A model generated the notes under the pieces. The model made no database searches, had not been told where the DNA came from, and saw only the letters and a program-made list of their open reading frames with translations. Below, piece by piece: positions 60,248 through 64,000 of a stretch of 64,000 nucleotides of DNA. Source of the stretch: Acidimicrobiia bacterium (GTDB lineage: Bacteria > Actinomycetota > Acidimicrobiia > Acidimicrobiales > Poriferisodalaceae); the NCBI GenBank assembly GCA_022820925.1, contig JAJEEO010000001.1:191001-255000 (forward strand), given 5' to 3'. How positions within the stretch are numbered: the first letter of the stretch is position 1; each line of letters begins with the position of its first letter. Made by a program: the position numbers and the translations under genes.

Positions 60248-60619
60248 TCAGCTGCCCAAGAACATGGCCCGGATGGCGAGGCCCATGATGAACAGGGCGC
60301 CGAGGCCGAACAGCTCGTAGCGGCGGTGCTCGAGCTGCTGGCGGTACCCGATCACGAAGGCGACCGCCACCGCGCAGCAGACGCCGTAGAACACGTGGAA
60401 CGCCGGCGCATCGACCGCGGCGACTCGCATGAGGACGACCCCAGCGGTGAGCTGGACGAACACCAGCACCCAAGCGCCGCTCAACAGCCACCACAGGCTG
60501 CGGCGCCGCAGCGCGTGCCAGCGGATGGCGCCGAGCGCCCAGAGTCCCGCCACCCCATTCGACAGCACCATCGCCCAGCCGAGCGCCGTGTGGACCGTCG
60601 ACCAGACCCCAGCGCTCAC
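60248..60619 (-). CDS. Four-helix membrane protein of unknown function
   Basis: 123 aa with four hydrophobic helices (ALGWAMVLSNGVAGLWALG; SLWWLLSGAWVLVFVQLTAGVVLM; VFYGVCCAVAVAFVIGY; FGLGALFIMGLAIRAM). Several His residues lie in or near them, so haem binding is conceivable but unproven. GTG start overlapping the DUF4145-like stop by four bases (GTGA). Last gene of the CaiB group. Confidence 0.7.
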   Translation of the reverse strand: MSAGVWSTVHTALGWAMVLSNGVAGLWALGAIRWHALRRRSLWWLLSGAWVLVFVQLTAGVVLMRVAAVDAPAFHVFYGVCCAVAVAFVIGYRQQLEHRRYELFGLGALFIMGLAIRAMFLGS

Positions 60620-61059
60620 TGACGCGGCGAGACGTGCTCGGTGAACAGGTGGATGAACATCATGAGGTTCTGGGCGTCGCCGTGGCCGTTTGCGAGGTTG
60701 ATCTCGCCGGGCCGGCGCGCCTCGGTCTCGCTCAGCTTCATCACGTCGAGGGCACGCAGGAGCCCCACGGGCGCTCCCGCAGAGACCAGTTCGCTGATGT
60801 CGCGCACGAGGTGACGGCCGCGCAGTCCTTGGGACTGGATGAGGCTGCGCAGCAGCAGCCGTGCCAGCGCGCAGGCGCTCGCCGGCGACACGTCGGCGAC
60901 CGCGGCAGCCTCGTCGTACAGCGGCACGAGCTTGCGGTCGAGCCCCGGCGGGGCGCTGTGCTGCTCGGCCCGCTCTGGGCGGGCGCCATCGGGCTCGGCC
61001 CGCTCTGGGCGGGCGCCATCGGGCTCGGCGCGCTCCGAACCCGGCTCAGGCGACGGCAC
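60616..61059 (-). CDS. DUF4145-like helical protein with repeat-expanded N-terminus
   Basis: About 147 aa from GTG 61059, which overlaps the CaiB stop. The first 30 residues are a repeat ([10 protein letters not shown] ×2) from a 30-bp DNA tandem. The rest is helical: [37 protein letters not shown] then [26 protein letters not shown], similar to the DUF4145 pattern (A-rich helix, then …lr.gNeaaH…). Such domains occur in restriction- and phage-defence-associated proteins and alone. Function unknown. Confidence 0.6.
   Translation of the reverse strand: MPSPEPGSERAEPDGARPERAEPDGARPERAEQHSAPPGLDRKLVPLYDEAAAVADVSPASACALARLLLRSLIQSQGLRGRHLVRDISELVSAGAPVGLLRALDVMKLSETEARRPGEINLANGHGDAQNLMMFIHLFTEHVSPRQ
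60963..61035. repeat. 30-bp tandem repeat, two full units plus 13 bp, in the DUF4145-like gene
   Basis: Units at 60963–60992 and 60993–61022 are identical; a partial third follows. Period is a multiple of three, so it expands a polar linker. Confidence 0.9.
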
Positions 61060-62197
61060 CGGTATCGCGCAGCTTCTCGATGTCGTCAGGGTCGTAGCCG
61101 GCGATGGCCAGCACCTCATCGGTGTGCTGACCCGGATGCGCCGGCGGTCCCTGCACGGCCTGCACAGTGCGGCTGAAGCGCGGCGACGGGCTCGGCTGGA
61201 TCACGCCTGCCACCTCGCAGAACACGTCGCGGTGGACGTTGTGCGGGTGCTGGGGAGCCTCTTCTAGCGTCAGCACCGGGGCGAAGCACACGTCGGTGGC
61301 ATCCATGATCTCGCACCACTCGTCACGGGTCTTCGACTTGAACACCTCCGCGATGCGCTCCTTCTGCTGCGGCCAGCGGCTGCGTGAGTGCTGCTTGGCG
61401 AACTCGGAGTCCTCCTCGAGGCCGGTGAGGCGCAGCAGCTCGGCGTAGAACTGCGGCTCGATCGACCCGATCGAGATGTAGTTGCCGTCCGCACACTCGT
61501 ACACGTCGTAGAAGTGGCTGCCGGTGTCGAGCAGGTTGGTACCGCGCTCGTCGTTCCACACGCCGAGCGCCCGCATCGAGTGGAACATCGCCATCAGCGT
61601 CGCGGCACCGTCGACCATGGCGGCGTCGATCACCTGGCCTTCGCCTGAGCGCTGCGACTCGAACAGGGCGCAGGCCACGCCGAACGCCAGCAGCATGCCG
61701 CCCCCGCCGAAGTCGCCCACGAGATTCAGCGGCGCGATCGGCGGCTCTCCCTTGCGGCCGATGGGGTCGAGCGCGCCCGCCAGCGCGATGTAGTTGATGT
61801 CGTGGCCGGCACCCATGTGGTACGGCCCCTCCTGGCCCCAGCCGGTCATCCGGCCATAGACCAGCTTCGGGTTGCGTGCGAGGCACTCGTCGGGCCCGAT
61901 GCCGAGCCGCTCCATGACCCCGGGGCGGAAGCCCTCGATGAGCGCGTCGGAATGCTCCACCAGCCGCAGCAGCGCCTCGATCCCGTCGGGGTTCTTGAGG
62001 TCGAGGCCGATCGAGGTGCGACCGCGGGCGAGCACGTCGATCGGCGGGGTGTCGGGGTCGCGGTCGCGCACCCTGGCCGCGCGGTCGACCCGGATGACCT
62101 CGGCCCCCATGTCCGAGAGCATCATCCCGCAGAACGGCCCTGGGCCGATGCCCTGCAACTCGATGATGCGAACGCCCGCCAGCGGTCCTGTGCCCAT
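61046..62197 (-). CDS. CaiB/BaiF family (class III) CoA-transferase or α-methylacyl-CoA racemase
   Basis: A 383-aa enzyme. [48 protein letters not shown] and [17 protein letters not shown] are canonical. The catalytic Asp in [15 protein letters not shown] is near residue 158. The [13 protein letters not shown] start and [14 protein letters not shown] pattern favour an AMACR-type racemase of 2-methylacyl-CoA (as in sterol side-chain or branched fatty-acid breakdown). ATG 62197 has GGGAG upstream; GTG 62203 is possible. It is followed by two coupled small genes. Confidence 0.9.
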   Translation of the reverse strand: MGTGPLAGVRIIELQGIGPGPFCGMMLSDMGAEVIRVDRAARVRDRDPDTPPIDVLARGRTSIGLDLKNPDGIEALLRLVEHSDALIEGFRPGVMERLGIGPDECLARNPKLVYGRMTGWGQEGPYHMGAGHDINYIALAGALDPIGRKGEPPIAPLNLVGDFGGGGMLLAFGVACALFESQRSGEGQVIDAAMVDGAATLMAMFHSMRALGVWNDERGTNLLDTGSHFYDVYECADGNYISIGSIEPQFYAELLRLTGLEEDSEFAKQHSRSRWPQQKERIAEVFKSKTRDEWCEIMDATDVCFAPVLTLEEAPQHPHNVHRDVFCEVAGVIQPSPSPRFSRTVQAVQGPPAHPGQHTDEVLAIAGYDPDDIEKLRDTGAVA

Positions 62198-62246
62198 CGT
62201 CACTCCCGATCTCGAGGTTTGTACTGCGGATGGTCCGCAGGCAACG

Positions 62247-63011
62247 CTACTGCGCGCCGACGCGAGCCTCCCCGGGCGTGCCCGCGGTCGGCGCCGCGCC
62301 GCTCAGCGCCTGGGCGACGGCCTCCGCTACGCGTCGGACGGCGGCAGGCGTGCGTGTCCCCCACCAGAACAGGTCCTGGCCGTCGATGAGATGGACGGGG
62401 CCGTAGGGATCGAGATCGTCGAGATTGCGGCGGTGCCACGGGTAGGGCTCGGTGGAGGCGAGCACGAGGTCGATGTGCTCGTTCGCGAGGTCGGCCTCGT
62501 CCAGCGTGGGGTACGGGTCGGACCGATCGGCGAAGGCCACCTCCATCCCGCAGTAGGCCAGCAGGGACGCCCCGTAGGTCGGAGCGCCGATCGACATGAA
62601 CGGGCGGCGCCAGATCGGCACGAACACGCGCACGCGCTCGCCTCCCCCGCAACGGCCGCGCAACGGCGGCAGCTCCGAGCGCTGCGGCAGCGGCTCGGGC
62701 TGCCAGTCGACCCCGACACGGCGTGCCAGACGAGTCAATTCCGGTTCGACGTCGTCGACCGAGGCGATGTGCAGCACCTCGACCTCGATGCCGGCGGCCA
62801 CGAGCGCGTCATGATCGGGTCGCCGGTTCTCTTCGCGGTCCACGACCACGAGGTCAGGCGCCAGCTCCTCGATGGCAGCAATGTCAGGGTTCTTCGTGCC
62901 CCCCACGTGAGGCAAGTCCTCACGCTCGCAGTAGCGGGTGCACGCCACCGGGTCGACACCCCACGCCGCCAGCGTCTCGGTAACGCTCGGAACGAGGCTG
63001 ACCACCCGCAC
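62247..63011 (-). CDS. BtuF-like helical-backbone metal receptor / cobalamin-binding protein
   Basis: 254 aa. [42 protein letters not shown] and [16 protein letters not shown] are the family's usual binding-domain start; a later segment [29 protein letters not shown] is also canonical. No signal peptide is seen, so this is likely a cytoplasmic relative, not the periplasmic BtuF. GTG start. It is divergent from the UvrD gene. Confidence 0.8.
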   Translation of the reverse strand: MRVVSLVPSVTETLAAWGVDPVACTRYCEREDLPHVGGTKNPDIAAIEELAPDLVVVDREENRRPDHDALVAAGIEVEVLHIASVDDVEPELTRLARRVGVDWQPEPLPQRSELPPLRGRCGGGERVRVFVPIWRRPFMSIGAPTYGASLLAYCGMEVAFADRSDPYPTLDEADLANEHIDLVLASTEPYPWHRRNLDDLDPYGPVHLIDGQDLFWWGTRTPAAVRRVAEAVAQALSGAAPTAGTPGEARVGAQ

Positions 63012-63045
63012 GACCGCAGGCTAACGAGGGTCTAGTTTCGCCTCG

Positions 63046-64000
63046 ATGAGTGGTCCGGCGGAGGCTCCGGCCGATGCACCAGAGGGGGGTGAGGCGCTGC
63101 CTGCAGACGACGGACTTGACGCCGCACAGCGTGCGGCGGTGCGCTCGCCCGCGGCAGCGCTGCTGGTAGTGGCCGGACCGGGAAGCGGCAAGACCCGTGT
63201 GCTCACCCAACGCATCGCCTGGCGGGCCGCGACCACCTCGATGCAGCCGCGACGGGCCGTGGCGGTCACCTTCACTCGGCGGGCTGCCAGGGAGCTCAGC
63301 TCGCGGCTGCAGCAGCTCGACGTCGACGACATGGGACCGGTCGGGACGTTTCACTCGCTCGCGCTCGCGCAGCTCCGCCAGCACGACATCGACCAGGGCC
63401 GGGCCGAGCGCAAGATCCTGCCGAACCGGTGGGCGCTCAGCGGCGAGCTGGGCGAGCACCTCCAGCGCAGCTTCGGTCACCGGCCGCCGATCACGGTGGC
63501 GACCGCCCTGCGGGAGATCGACTGGGCCAAGGCCAGCGACCTGTCGGTCGGCGAGTATCGAGAGGGACCCGCCTTGCGCCGACTCGGTCCCGACGCCGGC
63601 GCTGCCGCTGCGGAGCTGTATCGCCACTTCGAGCGCACCAAGGGCCGCCGCCGGCTGCTGGACTTCGACGACGTGCTCGCCGAGGCCACCCGGCTCATGC
63701 GATCCGACGAGCATTTCGCTGCAGCGCAGCGCTGGATGGGGCGGCACTTCTTCGTCGACGAGTTCCAAGACCTCAACCGTCTGCAATGGAACCTGCTGTG
63801 GGAATGGCTCGGCGGTGCTGACTCCGTGCACAGCGGGGCTGCCGACATCTGTGCCGTCGGCGACGCCGACCAGGCGATCTATGGGTGGAATGGCGCGGAC
63901 AGTCGTTACATCACTGAGTTTGAACGCCATTTCGGGGGGGCACAGACCGTCCGGCTCCAACTCAACTACCGCAGCCACTCCGCCCTGGTCACGGCGGCAC
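63046..64000 (+). CDS. UvrD/PcrA-family ATP-dependent DNA helicase, 3' end cut by window edge
   Basis: The frame runs open from ATG 63046 to base 64000 and is missing from the ORF track. Visible motifs: Walker A AGPGSGKTRVLTQRI near residue 43, motif Ia AVTFTRRAARELSSRL, TFHSLALAQLR, motif II FFVDEFQDLN near 239, motif III VGDADQAIYGW near 275 and motif IV LQLNYRSH. About 318 codons are seen, covering domains 1A/1B and the start of 2A. The N-terminal 25 residues are Pro/Ala/Glu-rich. The subfamily (UvrD, PcrA, UvrD2) cannot be settled without the C-terminus. Confidence 0.93.
   Translation, partial: MSGPAEAPADAPEGGEALPADDGLDAAQRAAVRSPAAALLVVAGPGSGKTRVLTQRIAWRAATTSMQPRRAVAVTFTRRAARELSSRLQQLDVDDMGPVGTFHSLALAQLRQHDIDQGRAERKILPNRWALSGELGEHLQRSFGHRPPITVATALREIDWAKASDLSVGEYREGPALRRLGPDAGAAAAELYRHFERTKGRRRLLDFDDVLAEATRLMRSDEHFAAAQRWMGRHFFVDEFQDLNRLQWNLLWEWLGGADSVHSGAADICAVGDADQAIYGWNGADSRYITEFERHFGGAQTVRLQLNYRSHSALVTAA

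Noticed and set aside
60616-61119. Phage-defence gene based on DUF4145-like match
   Set aside because: No nuclease, methylase or other defence gene is adjacent; the domain match is by eye.

Overview
The window is high-GC DNA with GTG/TTG starts and dense, mostly overlapping operons. Its gene order is classic for Actinomycetota: coaD–coiled-coil–yceD–rpmF–plsX–acpP–rnc–fpg–smc–ftsY–ffh–rpsP–khpA–rimM–trmD–rplS–yraN–comM–dprA–xer–M23–rpsB–tsf–pyrH–frr–cdsA–dxr–rseP–ispG–rimP–nusA–infB–rbfA–truB–ribF–rpsO–pnp–dapB. RNase J, a P450, acyl-CoA ligase/CaiB genes and long Ala/Pro-rich protein tails point to Acidimicrobiia (inference; no 16S is present).

Layout. 1–1.9 kb: an inositol/sugar pair, namely a truncated ABC substrate-binding lipoprotein that is absent from the ORF track and an IolE-like TIM-barrel protein. 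2–4.4 kb: a metallo-beta-lactamase-fold hydrolase and a cytochrome P450, divergent around a 122-bp region with two dyads. 4.4–14.9 kb: ftsK, a DedA/VTT-like membrane protein, an acyl-CoA ligase, an amber-interrupted hypothetical gene, dapA–rnj, a Tat-type molybdopterin oxidoreductase and dapB. 15–53 kb: the long minus-strand housekeeping superoperon for RNA processing, translation initiation and elongation, isoprenoid and phospholipid synthesis, DNA uptake, protein targeting and chromosome organisation. 53–58 kb: a zinc-ribbon protein, rsmD, recG and a FakA/YloV-type kinase. 58–64 kb: a cold-shock-like protein and pckG, then a minus-strand group (CaiB CoA-transferase, DUF4145-like protein, four-helix membrane protein), a BtuF-like protein and a truncated UvrD helicase, also absent from the ORF track.

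How the genes work together. Most of the window builds the gene-expression machinery: ribosomal proteins S2, S15, S16, L19 and L32, IF-2, EF-Ts, RRF, NusA, rRNA and tRNA maturation factors, PNPase and RNases J and III. It is coupled to envelope precursors (UMP kinase, CdsA, PlsX, ACP, Dxr, IspG, DapA, DapB) and to chromosome handling (FtsK, Smc, Xer, RecG, DprA, ComM). I found no tRNA or rRNA gene, CRISPR array, transposase or prophage. No gap exceeds 300 bp; the largest (about 250 bp, upstream of comM) holds a strong hairpin. No clearly new multi-gene system is present. The unusual signals are local: an in-frame amber codon, a 77-bp-period tandem duplication at a gene end, divergent-promoter dyads, a glycosylase and an M23 protein lacking canonical active-site residues, small uncharacterised coupled genes, and repeat-expanded low-complexity linkers. 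Starts were corrected from the ORF track for many genes (P450, nusA, rimP, ispG, tsf, rpsB, dprA, comM, yraN, rplS, fpg, plsX, rpmF, coaD, pckG).
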